This document shows positions 1 through 5,994 of a stretch of DNA of 9,081 nucleotides, one piece after another. How positions within the stretch are numbered: position 1 is the stretch's first letter; the number at the start of each line of letters is the position of its first letter. Under the pieces are notes generated by a model. That model was not told where the DNA came from. It saw only the letters and a program-made list of their open reading frames with translations, and searched no databases. The stretch is from Candidatus Methanocorpusculum equi (lineage in GTDB: Archaea; Halobacteriota; Methanomicrobia; Methanomicrobiales; Methanocorpusculaceae), in assembly GCA_018065685.1 (NCBI GenBank), contig JAGHSU010000025.1, positions 1 through 9,081 of the forward strand. Reading direction: 5' to 3'. The position numbers were made by a program, and so were the translations under genes.

Positions 1-186
1 TTTCACGTGTCCAATCCGAAAAACGTGAATTTGGGCACTATTCCGGAAAAGGATTGTGAATTCCTGCCAGAACGTTGGACCCGTACTATTGAGGATAAAC
101 TGTCCGGAAGACGAGAGGGTGAAAAGACTCTGAGAGAAAGCATCCTCTACCAATCCTATCCAATCTCTCCCAAGCGAGCCGCCTGA
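1..186 (+). CDS. C-terminal end of an unrecognised protein (partial)
   Basis: Frame 1 is open from the first base to a TGA at 184-186, giving 61 residues that end ...SPKRAA. The start lies outside the window. The fragment is hydrophilic and charged (a central run reads PERWTRTIEDKLSGRREG), with no membrane segment or motif I recognise. The other two plus frames are closed by stops, which mildly supports this one, but an open stretch of 61 codons could occur by chance. Arginine codons are mixed (CGT, AGA, CGA), unlike the CGG/CGC-richer genes further right, so the fragment may belong to an accessory or transferred gene. The last codons form the left arm of a terminator-like hairpin. No function is proposed. 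Confidence 0.45.
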   Translation, partial: FHVSNPKNVNLGTIPEKDCEFLPERWTRTIEDKLSGRREGEKTLRESILYQSYPISPKRAA

Positions 187-206
187 GCTCCGCGGCTCGC
201 GGTTTT
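174..206 (+). terminator. Hairpin plus T-tract overlapping the stop codon
   Basis: A perfect 9-base inverted repeat has arms GCGAGCCGC (174-182) and GCGGCTCGC (192-200), a 9-base loop and then GGTTTT. The stop codon of the partial gene (184-186) lies in the loop. The shape is that of an intrinsic, bacterial-style terminator. A smaller stem, GGCG/CGCC (207-210 and 216-219), follows. Its right part resembles the repeat element near 2061-2099, so it may instead be part of a dispersed repeat. Confidence 0.5.
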
Positions 207-307
207 GGCGGTCAACGCCGCACATACATTTCAACTACAATAGAAAACACCCGCAGAAGAATAAAACGTCCCCTATCCCCGAAAATCTGCGCTCTGCAGA
301 ACAGAAT

Positions 308-314
308 AAAAAAA
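308..314 (-). terminator. T-tract terminator after rps17e
   Basis: A run of seven A on the plus strand reads as U7 in the minus-strand transcript, five bases beyond the S17e stop codon. Archaeal terminators are often simple U-tracts, so this is the likely end of the HD-ThiN-S17e transcript. The rest of the gap between the two convergent genes (about 207-307) shows nothing else I can support. Confidence 0.45.
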
Positions 315-319
315 TAGAT

Positions 320-514
320 TTAGTGCTGGCGTTTTGCCGTGTTCACTTTGCGGGTGATGTTTCCGGCAACGCGGTTTCTGATGGTCTTGCTCTGGATAGT
401 GGTGACCTCTCCGACAACTCTCTTGTTGTCCTCAAAGTTGCCGTTAAAGCTTTCCGGATACTGTTCTAACAGGCCTTCGCCCATTGTCTTGATATAGCTT
501 GGTTTAATTCCCAT
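320..514 (-). CDS. rps17e: 30S ribosomal protein S17e
   Basis: This 64-residue protein matches the archaeal/eukaryotic ribosomal protein S17e (eS17), a small-subunit protein absent from bacteria. The family pattern is visible from end to end: an N-terminal MGIKPSYIKTMGEGLLEQYP helix, a central FEDNKRVV block, and the RNRVAGNITRK segment near residues 46-56. Archaeal S17e is normally about 60-67 residues, so the gene is complete. The start is fixed by a Shine-Dalgarno-like AAGAGG (plus-strand 523-528) 8 bases upstream. It is the last gene of a minus-strand cluster, 22 bases after the ThiN-domain gene, and is followed by a T-tract. Placement behind an HD-domain gene and a ThiN gene is not a classical ribosomal operon. 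Confidence 0.95.
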   Translation of the reverse strand: MGIKPSYIKTMGEGLLEQYPESFNGNFEDNKRVVGEVTTIQSKTIRNRVAGNITRKVNTAKRQH

Positions 515-536
515 GATATATGCCTCTTGAAATTCT

Positions 537-1079
537 TTATAACGTTAGTCGTTCACTAATGATAAAGATTCTGTTTGCCACTTCATCAGGGGTTTCCCCG
601 AAAATATAGATGCAGCCCGTGTTTTCGGACGTATTTTCGACACATACGGCAGCAGGAACGCCATCCTCTGCATCATCGGTTTTATCCCCTCTCGCGTTCC
701 TGTTCCGGCAGATAAAGTTCAGCCCCCACTCCATCGTGGAGATACCTTTCGGATACTTTGCCGCATCATACTCCCCAACGTCCAAAAACACCTCTTTTAC
801 CGTCTCTTTGATGTCATCCCGCAGTTTTATGGCACCTGCAGCGCGGATTTCAGGGTTAAACCGGCGCGCAGTAAGAACCATCCGGGAGATTGGCTCATCA
901 ACCCCGAACCCGATGCTGCCGCCTGAAAAAACCGCAACCCCTTTCTCATCACGCGCATCGGATGCTGCATACGCCATGGAAATCCCTTCTTTGGGGATGA
1001 TGTAGCGCAGAACATTTTCCGTGCGGCCTGTTGCCTGCTGCAGCGCGCGCAAAACCTCACTCTGTGCCGCGGCGCTCAT
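537..1079 (-). CDS. Stand-alone ThiN-domain (thiamine-phosphate synthase-like) protein
   Basis: This 180-residue protein resembles the ThiN domain, which in archaea joins the pyrimidine and thiazole phosphates into thiamine phosphate and in other proteins binds thiamine phosphate as a regulatory ligand. The match runs in order: an N-terminal helix (about 8-27), a beta-rich part ending FGVDEPISRMVLTARRF (58-74), NPEIRAAGAIKL (75-86), MEWGL (116-120) and the C-terminal IYIFGETPDEVANRI (157-171). No fused ThiD or HTH domain is present. The usual ThiN 'FGxxxHvAR' segment reads FGVDEPISR, so the conserved His is Pro63, and the upstream 'GRI' arginine motif is also not evident. This suggests a ligand-binding or divergent member rather than a working synthase. 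Its ATG overlaps the HD-gene stop (ATGA), implying coupled translation. Family assignment is from pattern memory. Confidence 0.6.
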   Translation of the reverse strand: MSAAAQSEVLRALQQATGRTENVLRYIIPKEGISMAYAASDARDEKGVAVFSGGSIGFGVDEPISRMVLTARRFNPEIRAAGAIKLRDDIKETVKEVFLDVGEYDAAKYPKGISTMEWGLNFICRNRNARGDKTDDAEDGVPAAVCVENTSENTGCIYIFGETPDEVANRIFIISERLTL

Positions 1080-1627
1080 GAAAGCCCCAGCTCATCTTTG
1101 ACCGCGCAGATTTCGCGGATGGCAATCTCATACATCTTCTCGCGCGCAACAAGGGAATCCGTTGATGCAATCCGGTTCCGGTCGCATCCTGCGGCAAACG
1201 ACGGGGTCTTGTACTTTTTCACAACCGATTTGACCGCAACATCCGAGACACAGCCTCCTTTGACCTTCGCGCAGGCAATGATAAGCCCTGAAATACTGTC
1301 TGCAGTCTGCAGGCAGATATCCACTTTCTCCGTGTATGTGCCGCCAAAAAGCATATGATTGTGTTTTCTGACAGCATCCGCGATATCCGCGGAAACGCCC
1401 GATTTTCTCAGGATTTCTGCCCCGCGCACGCCGTGGAGGCTCATATCCTCGTTGATTTCCTCAAAATCAATGTCATGCAGAATGCCGATGAGCTCCCATT
1501 GCTCCGTATCCTCTCCAAGTTCGGCTGCAAGCCCCTTCATCACAGCTGCAGTCGAGATGCAGTGGTGAAGCAGGGACTCTGTTTTGACATGCTCTTTTAA
1601 AAGCGTAAGTGCCTCAGTTCTGTTCAT
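1076..1627 (-). CDS. HD-domain (HDIG-type) phosphohydrolase-like protein
   Basis: This 183-residue protein is of the small HDIG/HDIG-related HD superfamily, metal-dependent phosphohydrolases acting on nucleotides or other phosphoesters. The metal-ligand pattern is present: His at 21/22 (LLHHCIS), the paired H51-D52 (GILHDIDFEE), H65 (LHGVRGAEIL), H89 (RKHNHMLF) and D110 (LQTADSISGLI). It is cytoplasmic, with no signal or membrane segment. I prefer the ATG at 1627 (MNRTEALTLLKEH) over an in-frame ATG at 1663: similar archaeal proteins begin close to this helix, and the 1663 start would crowd the TATA-like element at 1668-1680. No strong Shine-Dalgarno is visible. It leads the HD > ThiN > S17e cluster, overlapping the ThiN start by 4 bases. 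The substrate cannot be told from sequence. Confidence 0.85.
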   Translation of the reverse strand: MNRTEALTLLKEHVKTESLLHHCISTAAVMKGLAAELGEDTEQWELIGILHDIDFEEINEDMSLHGVRGAEILRKSGVSADIADAVRKHNHMLFGGTYTEKVDICLQTADSISGLIIACAKVKGGCVSDVAVKSVVKKYKTPSFAAGCDRNRIASTDSLVAREKMYEIAIREICAVKDELGLS

Positions 1628-1667
1628 GATTACTAATGTGTTTCCAAAACTGATAAAAGTCATTACG

Positions 1668-1680
1668 CCGAATATATAGG
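1668..1680 (-). promoter_or_regulatory. TATA-like box for the HD-ThiN-S17e operon
   Basis: Read on the minus strand this is CCTATATATTCGG, an archaeal TATA-like element. A transcript starting about 25 bases downstream would begin near 1648, leaving a leader of about 20 bases before the ATG at 1627. It lies in the 56-base gap between divergent genes. The plus-strand small gene would need a box further left; GATAAAAG (1652-1659) is the best candidate and implies a leaderless transcript. Confidence 0.35.
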
Positions 1681-1683
1681 TAT

Positions 1684-1905
1684 ATGAGAACAGACTGGAT
1701 AATCGATGTCATTATCGGAGTGACTGCAATCTTCATTTTCGGAGTGATGATGCTGTGGCTTCCAAAAGTAATCCCTAACCCCTTCGGATATCTCGCGGCA
1801 TTCCTGGTATTTATCGCATACCTCGTTATAATCGGACTGCTTGTGGTGAAAAGAAAGGTCGGTATCAACCCGATCCGGAAAAAGAAGGCGAAGAAGGCAC
1901 AATAA
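1684..1905 (+). CDS. Small two-helix membrane protein, function unknown
   Basis: This 73-residue protein has two clear membrane segments, about residues 6-26 (a run rich in I, V, F ending MMLWL) and 36-55 (YLAAFLVFIAYLVIIGLLVV), joined by a short PKVIPNPFG turn. It has a strongly basic cytoplasmic tail from about 56 to 73 (KRKVGINPIRKKKAKKAQ). The tail and the positive-inside rule predict the C-terminus inside the cell; with two helices the N-terminus would then also be inside. It is divergent from the HD gene and followed by T-rich terminators. No Shine-Dalgarno is suitably spaced, so leaderless expression is likely. I do not recognise a named family. Confidence 0.7.
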   Translation: MRTDWIIDVIIGVTAIFIFGVMMLWLPKVIPNPFGYLAAFLVFIAYLVIIGLLVVKRKVGINPIRKKKAKKAQ

Positions 1906-1913
1906 TATTATTA

Positions 1914-1941
1914 TTTTTTTTAGGTTTGATTTTTCTTTGTT
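1914..1941 (+). terminator. T-rich terminator after the small membrane protein
   Basis: T8 at 1914-1921 begins eight bases after the stop codon, followed by further T-rich sequence to 1942. No stable hairpin precedes it, which fits U-tract-driven archaeal termination. Confidence 0.5.
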
Positions 1942-1974
1942 TCCCTGGGTGTAGTTGACGATGCGGATGTTCTA

Positions 1975-2080
1975 AAAAACGCGAATCTACGCGAATAAAG
2001 AGACGCGAATCGCAGCCCTTTGGCACCCACGCTTGGCCCCGCTTAAATCGCGGGTGCATAGGCTCGCGATTCGCGTTTTT
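1975..2080. repeat. 106-base repeat-like element with 13-base terminal inverted repeats and nested hairpin
   Basis: The ends are perfect inverted repeats: AAAAACGCGAATC (1975-1987) and GATTCGCGTTTTT (2068-2080). ACGCGAAT occurs three times in direct orientation (1979-1986, 1989-1996, 2003-2010) and once inverted (2069-2076). The third copy begins a longer arm, ACGCGAATCGCAGCC (2003-2017), which pairs with 2061-2076 over 15 bases with one bulged base (2065). Inside it, GCACCCACG (2023-2031) pairs with CGCGGGTGC (2049-2057) with one mismatch that becomes a G-U pair in minus-strand RNA. A minus-strand transcript would end in U6 at 1974-1979. It could be a dispersed intergenic repeat (MITE-like), a structured small RNA, or a terminator complex. 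A long minus-strand open frame crosses it, but I judge that spurious. Confidence 0.6.
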
Positions 2081-2184
2081 GTTGACAACACCACACATAA
2101 CTTACAACCATGACCACAAGCACCCGCACCTCAGTTACAGGACGATAAAGAATAGAGGCTGAATAGTTACAATAATTCAAATTG

Positions 2185-2193
2185 AAAAAAAAA
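2185..2193 (-). terminator. T-tract terminator after the SPFH gene
   Basis: Nine A on the plus strand give U9 in the minus-strand transcript, about 10 bases beyond the SPFH stop codon. An adjoining small inverted repeat, TTCAA-A-TTGAA (2176-2186), lies just beyond. The remaining sequence from about 2100 to 2175 shows no gene or other feature I can support. Confidence 0.5.
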
Positions 2194-2202
2194 GAGGATT
2201 GC

Positions 2203-3237
2203 TTATTCCTCGACTTTATTCTCGTTTACCGAGGCCTTTTTGACCTGTTCAACGGCTGCGGCAATCTCATTCTTGTCCGGGAGGTCACCTAAGATACTCT
2301 CATCAAGCATTTCGGAGGATACCTCATTGGGCTCAAACGACTCATCGCCGCCCAGGTACTTTGCTCCCTGCTTAATCAGAGAGGAGACCTCGAACGGATA
2401 AATAATCTTTGTCGCCTGACCGTCTGCCATCTTCTGCAGAGTGTCAAGAGACAGGACAGTTACAGAACGCTTGTCGAGCGCGCGGCTTCCAAGAGCTAAA
2501 ATCCGGAGACCCTGTGCTTCTCCCTGGGATTTTAAGATCTGACTCTGGCGTTCACCCTCTGCACGGAGAATCTTACTCTGACGCTCTCCTTCAGCTTCTA
2601 AAATCATACTCTGACGAAGACCTTCCGCTTTAAGGATTGCAGCGCGCTTTTCTCCGTCCGCTTTCAGAATTGCGGCCCTTCTCTCACGCTCTGCTGCGGT
2701 CTGCTCGGTCATAGCCTGTTTGACGGCTCCGATCGGATTAACCTCCTTAATCTCGACACGTTCAATCTTGACACCCCACTGGTCCGTTTCCTTATCCAGA
2801 ATGTCGCGGAGACGTGTATTAATCAGATCACGGTTGTACAGGACCTCATCGAGCTCCATATCACCGATGATACCACGAAGACTGGTCTGCGCGAGGGCAA
2901 CTGTTGCCTGACGGTAGTTTGAGACCTCAAAGTATGCGCGTTCAGGGTCCATCACACGGACGTAAATGATTGCATCCACATCTGTCGGGGAGTTATCCTT
3001 TGTAATAACCTCCTGCGACGGAACATCAATCACCTGCGTACGTAAATCGAGTTTGACAACTCTGGTGATGAACGGAACCACCCACTTAAAACCAGGATTT
3101 AACTGACCGGTGTAGGTTCCGAGACGGATTGCAAGCCCTTTCTGATAGGGCTGAATAATGACAACTCCTTTTGCAAAGAGAAGGAGAATCAGAATAACAA
3201 GAACAATTCCAAGAATTGTTAATAATGTAACATCCAT
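2203..3237 (-). CDS. SPFH/band 7 family protein (paraslipin/stomatin-like)
   Basis: This 344-residue membrane protein is of the SPFH (stomatin/prohibitin/flotillin) superfamily, paraslipin type, which oligomerises on membranes and organises microdomains or protease partners. One N-terminal membrane anchor (about 5-23) is followed by the SPFH domain (about 25-180): VVIIQPYQKGLAIRLGTY, LNPGFKWVVPFI, the DVPSQEVITKDN block (71-82), and IERVEIKEVNPI. From about 185 to 250 runs an 11-residue helical repeat (RxxILKAEGE). A C-terminal tail follows, with AIIYPF-like TKIIYPFEVSSL at 277-287 and an acidic end. Paraslipins are usually 300-350 residues, so it is complete. The start has a strong Shine-Dalgarno AGAGGTGA seven bases upstream, overlapping the end of NfeD. 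Only two bases separate it from NfeD, its usual partner, so translation is probably coupled. Confidence 0.93.
   Translation of the reverse strand: MDVTLLTILGIVLVILILLLFAKGVVIIQPYQKGLAIRLGTYTGQLNPGFKWVVPFITRVVKLDLRTQVIDVPSQEVITKDNSPTDVDAIIYVRVMDPERAYFEVSNYRQATVALAQTSLRGIIGDMELDEVLYNRDLINTRLRDILDKETDQWGVKIERVEIKEVNPIGAVKQAMTEQTAAERERRAAILKADGEKRAAILKAEGLRQSMILEAEGERQSKILRAEGERQSQILKSQGEAQGLRILALGSRALDKRSVTVLSLDTLQKMADGQATKIIYPFEVSSLIKQGAKYLGGDESFEPNEVSSEMLDESILGDLPDKNEIAAAVEQVKKASVNENKVEE
2488..2685 (-). repeat. Tandem 33-base/11-residue repeats in the SPFH helix
   Basis: Residues 185-250 of the SPFH protein are six consecutive 11-residue units: ERRAAILKADG, EKRAAILKAEG, LRQSMILEAEG, ERQSKILRAEG, ERQSQILKSQG and a degenerate EAQGLRILALG. 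Units 3-5 share RQS. The period of 11 predicts a long, nearly straight helix of hendecad type, as in the walls of SPFH cages. Confidence 0.75.
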
Positions 3238-3239
3238 GT

Positions 3240-3707
3240 TTATTTCACCTCTTCAACAATGACGTGAACACCGCGTGATTCCACAACGGTAACATATACA
3301 CCTGCGGGAATGATACCCCCGGTGCTTTTTGCACTCCAGACGGCCCCGTCGATTTCCACCTTTCCCGAGATGCTGTCCGGAGAGATTTCAGCTGTAACAA
3401 GTCCTTTTTTACCTTTTATGGTATCTTTGGATATCGTAGACGGTTTCCTGTCCGGTGATATCTTCCGATAGACAATAATGGTAATCCCCACTGCAATGAC
3501 TGCTGCAACGACTGCAACTATGATGCCTATAGGGGTGGTAAACAGCAGGTCATAGGCAAAGAAGGAAAAGACGCCAAGAACAACCAGTGCGGTCCCGGGA
3601 ACTCCGAGGAAAAATCCGGGTGATGCCGCTTCGATGATAAGAAATATCACGCCTGCAGCTATCAGAATCCATGGAAGCACTGACTGTGATAAGAGTACCT
3701 CAAGCAT
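3240..3707 (-). CDS. NfeD family membrane protein (short form)
   Basis: This 155-residue protein matches the short NfeD (NfeD1b-like) group, membrane partners of SPFH proteins, without the N-terminal ClpP-like serine protease of long NfeD. Residues about 11-80 form three or so membrane segments, with the typical FLIIEAASPGFFLGVPG loop (22-38). Residues 100-155 form an OB-fold domain with GKKGLVTAEI, SGKVEIDGAVWSAKS and the closing VYVTVVESRGVHVIVEE. No catalytic protease residues are present. The ATG is preceded by AGGT six bases upstream. It sits 77 bases downstream of the RND exporter on the same strand and two bases upstream of the SPFH gene. Co-transcription with the exporter is possible; I saw no convincing TATA box in the 77-base gap. 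Confidence 0.92.
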   Translation of the reverse strand: MLEVLLSQSVLPWILIAAGVIFLIIEAASPGFFLGVPGTALVVLGVFSFFAYDLLFTTPIGIIVAVVAAVIAVGITIIVYRKISPDRKPSTISKDTIKGKKGLVTAEISPDSISGKVEIDGAVWSAKSTGGIIPAGVYVTVVESRGVHVIVEEVK

Positions 3708-3784
3708 TTCTAATACCTATACTATTCATTTGGTTTCCATCGGGTAAAAGGATTTGGGATAGAGGTGTTATTTACGGGATGCTG

Positions 3785-5866
3785 TTACCCGGTTACCGCC
3801 GGTTTTCCCGCATCGTCTTTTACAAACTTTGCCCCGATAGTAAGTTTCTGGATAGCCTTGTCAAACAACAGCAGGAGGGCCGGAAGAACAAAGAGCACTG
3901 CAATAACAGAAAGCAGTGCACCCCGTGCAATAAGAATTCCCACTGCACTTAGGAGGATATTGGATGAGAGGAACGCAAGCGAAAAGCCGCTGACGAGAAG
4001 AATCGCAGCAGATGTGATGATCGAAACTGACGCAGCGCACATAGTCTCCCGCATAGCCTCCCTCTTCGGGAGGGTCTTCCGGAACAAAAAATACCTGTCA
4101 ACAAGCAGAATTCCATAGTCCACCGTTGCCGCAAGCTGCAGGGCAAAGATAATCATCCGTGCGAAATAGAACAGACTGTCCCCCATAAAATAGGGAATAC
4201 TGCAGTTAATCCAGATGGAAGACTCAATAACAAATACAAGGACAGCAGGGGTGATAAGTGAGCGGAATATCAGCATCAGTACAAGGAAAATGCCTCCGAT
4301 ACCCACAAGGTTTACCCATATATCATCTTTTTTCACACAATCACGCAGATCATAGGCATTTGCAATCTCTCCTGCCAGAGCCCATTTCCCGGGGTAATAC
4401 TGCTCCCCCAAAGACCGCAGGGTTTCCACTGCAGCGAATGCCTCGTCGGACTCAATCGTGGTATTTACGGTAATAACATACCTCGTATAGTCGTCTGATA
4501 CCAGCTTTGACAGGGTTTCGGGGTCCGGATATTCCTGCGGAATCTCAGTCCCCACAGTCTTGCTGTAGGATATCACTCCTGAAACTATGGGAATATCTTC
4601 TATGCATGAAAGCAGTTCACGTTCTGATGCAAAATCCCCGTTCGGCACCATCAGGACAAGCGAGGAGAAATCGCCGAAGGTATCCTTTATCGCCTGTGTG
4701 TCCTGACCGACTCTCGTATCAGGACCGTCAAGCACCTCAAAATAAACATAATGATTGTTTTCGACCGCGATAACGCATGGGACAATTACGATAAGCATTA
4801 TGATAAGTGCCGGAATACAGAATTTTTTGAGCTTCTTCACCGGTTTGTGCAAATCAGGAATAAATGGGCGGTGAGTGGTTTTTTTAACCAGCTTACTGCA
4901 GCAGATGGTAAGGGCCGGAAGCAGGGTGAATACACATATAACACTGATAAGGATACCTTTTACCATGACCCATCCGATATCGGGCCCTACGCCAAACCTC
5001 ATCACCATAAGGGATACAAAACCGATAGCTGCGGTAATTCCTGATGCAATGATGGAAGTTGCCGCCCGTTTCATTGCAAGAACCATCGCCTGCTTTTCTT
5101 CCATCCCCTCCCGGATATGTTCCCCGTACCTGTGCAGGAGGAAAATTGCATAATCTATCGCAAACGCAAGCTGCAGAAGAGCTGCAATTCCCTGTGTTAC
5201 AAAAGAAATCTGACCGAAGACAATATTTGTCCCCATATTGATGATAACCGCAATCCCGATAGTAAACACAAAAAGAAGCGGCTCAATCCATGAGGAGGTG
5301 GTAAGAACCAGAATCAGAAGAACAAGCGGGACAGCGACTGCCAGAACCTTTATGAGATCACCCTCGATGGTATCGGTTGCAAAAGCCTCGCTTACCGTCA
5401 TCCCGGACATCTTTGCCTCGTCTCCAACCAGATTGCGTATCTCATGGACTGCAGCAGTTGACTTTGCACCATCGAGGGTCAGGGTAAAAAGGGCCGTCCC
5501 GTCACGGTAATAATCGTCTACGACGTCCGGGTCGAGATACTCAACCGGTGTTTCAAGAGAAACCGCATCGTCGAGCCACTGAACCTCATTTACCCCGTCT
5601 ACCGACAAAAAAACATCTTTTAGCGCAAGCGCTTCAGGAATGCTTACCCCGGACACCATGACACGGGCATTCGGAACTCCTCCCGGGTACTCGTCATTGA
5701 GCAGAGTGATTGCACCTGTCGACGGTGAGTCTTCCGGAAGATAATCTGCGATATTGTAATTAATCCAGACCTGTGTATAAAGAAGAATAGAGATGGCTGC
5801 TACTGCAAGAACAACTGCAATCACCTTTTTTCGATGCTTTACTATAAATTCCGGGAAGCGCGTCAT
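3785..5866 (-). CDS. RND/MMPL-family transporter (hydrophobe exporter-like)
   Basis: This 693-residue protein is of the RND superfamily, MMPL/HAE-3-like branch, proton-driven exporters of lipids or hydrophobic compounds. Two homologous halves each have one membrane helix, a large external loop and five more helices. The first half has TM1 at about 15-33, a loop of about 34-170 (INYNIADYLPEDSP just after TM1) and helices at about 171-325. The second half has TM7 at about 347-368, a loop to about 513 and helices at about 514-668. The paired central helices carry the expected acidic residues: FAIDYAIFLLHRY (D238-Y239) and TVDYGILLVDRY (D583-Y584). Length is typical for archaeal/Gram-positive members, which need no outer-membrane partner. 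It is divergent from a TetR gene with a palindrome between them, suggesting inducible control. No Shine-Dalgarno is seen; a TATA-like AAATAAATA lies about 25 bases upstream. Substrate unknown. Confidence 0.92.
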   Translation of the reverse strand: MTRFPEFIVKHRKKVIAVVLAVAAISILLYTQVWINYNIADYLPEDSPSTGAITLLNDEYPGGVPNARVMVSGVSIPEALALKDVFLSVDGVNEVQWLDDAVSLETPVEYLDPDVVDDYYRDGTALFTLTLDGAKSTAAVHEIRNLVGDEAKMSGMTVSEAFATDTIEGDLIKVLAVAVPLVLLILVLTTSSWIEPLLFVFTIGIAVIINMGTNIVFGQISFVTQGIAALLQLAFAIDYAIFLLHRYGEHIREGMEEKQAMVLAMKRAATSIIASGITAAIGFVSLMVMRFGVGPDIGWVMVKGILISVICVFTLLPALTICCSKLVKKTTHRPFIPDLHKPVKKLKKFCIPALIIMLIVIVPCVIAVENNHYVYFEVLDGPDTRVGQDTQAIKDTFGDFSSLVLMVPNGDFASERELLSCIEDIPIVSGVISYSKTVGTEIPQEYPDPETLSKLVSDDYTRYVITVNTTIESDEAFAAVETLRSLGEQYYPGKWALAGEIANAYDLRDCVKKDDIWVNLVGIGGIFLVLMLIFRSLITPAVLVFVIESSIWINCSIPYFMGDSLFYFARMIIFALQLAATVDYGILLVDRYFLFRKTLPKREAMRETMCAASVSIITSAAILLVSGFSLAFLSSNILLSAVGILIARGALLSVIAVLFVLPALLLLFDKAIQKLTIGAKFVKDDAGKPAVTG

Positions 5867-5884
5867 GGATGATAATACGAGTTA

Positions 5885-5897
5885 GTATATTTATTTC
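5885..5897 (-). promoter_or_regulatory. TATA-like box for the RND exporter
   Basis: Read on the minus strand this is GAAATAAATATAC, with purine-rich sequence before it as expected of a BRE. Its centre is about 25 bases from the ATG at 5866, implying a leaderless or nearly leaderless mRNA, which fits the absence of a Shine-Dalgarno. A second A/T-rich stretch (5914-5926) is an alternative. Confidence 0.35.
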
Positions 5898-5933
5898 AGG
5901 TTAACATAAACATCAATATTTTTTTACAAAACC

Positions 5934-5945
5934 AGACACGTGTCT
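5934..5945. promoter_or_regulatory. Candidate TetR operator, perfect 12-base palindrome
   Basis: AGACACGTGTCT is a perfect palindrome in the 128-base gap between the divergent exporter and TetR genes. TetR-family dimers typically bind such palindromes next to their own promoter. It lies about 9 bases upstream of the TATA-like box of the TetR gene and about 37 bases upstream of the exporter box, so one site could influence both. Its use as an operator is inferred. Confidence 0.5.
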
Positions 5946-5954
5946 ATACATCAT

Positions 5955-5963
5955 ATATTTAAA
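5955..5963 (+). promoter_or_regulatory. TATA-like box for the TetR gene
   Basis: ATATTTAAA (within CATATATTTAAACA) is a good archaeal TATA match. Its centre is about 25 bases before 5984, giving a leader of about 11 bases that includes GGGAG (5987-5991) close to the ATG at 5995. Confidence 0.45.
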
Positions 5964-5994
5964 CAAATCCTGCCAATATAGACTAAGGGAGTTT

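Noticed and set aside
10..60. Frame 3 reads REFGHYSGKG, loosely like the GHWE motif of IS30 transposases
   Set aside because: The frame is closed by a stop straight after, the following acidic catalytic residue is absent, and frame 1 is open through the same bases; too short to claim a transposase remnant.
610..1005. 131-codon plus-strand open frame opposite the ThiN-like gene
   Set aside because: It is antisense to a protein with recognisable family motifs and its own translation is low-complexity and serine-rich, typical of a shadow frame.
1865..2098. A 77-codon minus-strand open frame through the repeat element and the end of the small membrane protein gene
   Set aside because: It runs through inverted repeats, T-tracts and the antisense of a supported gene, has no domain or Shine-Dalgarno, and looks like the chance product of an intergenic repeat.
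5901..5906. GTTAAC palindrome as a second operator
   Set aside because: Only six bases long in an A/T-rich region; expected by chance.
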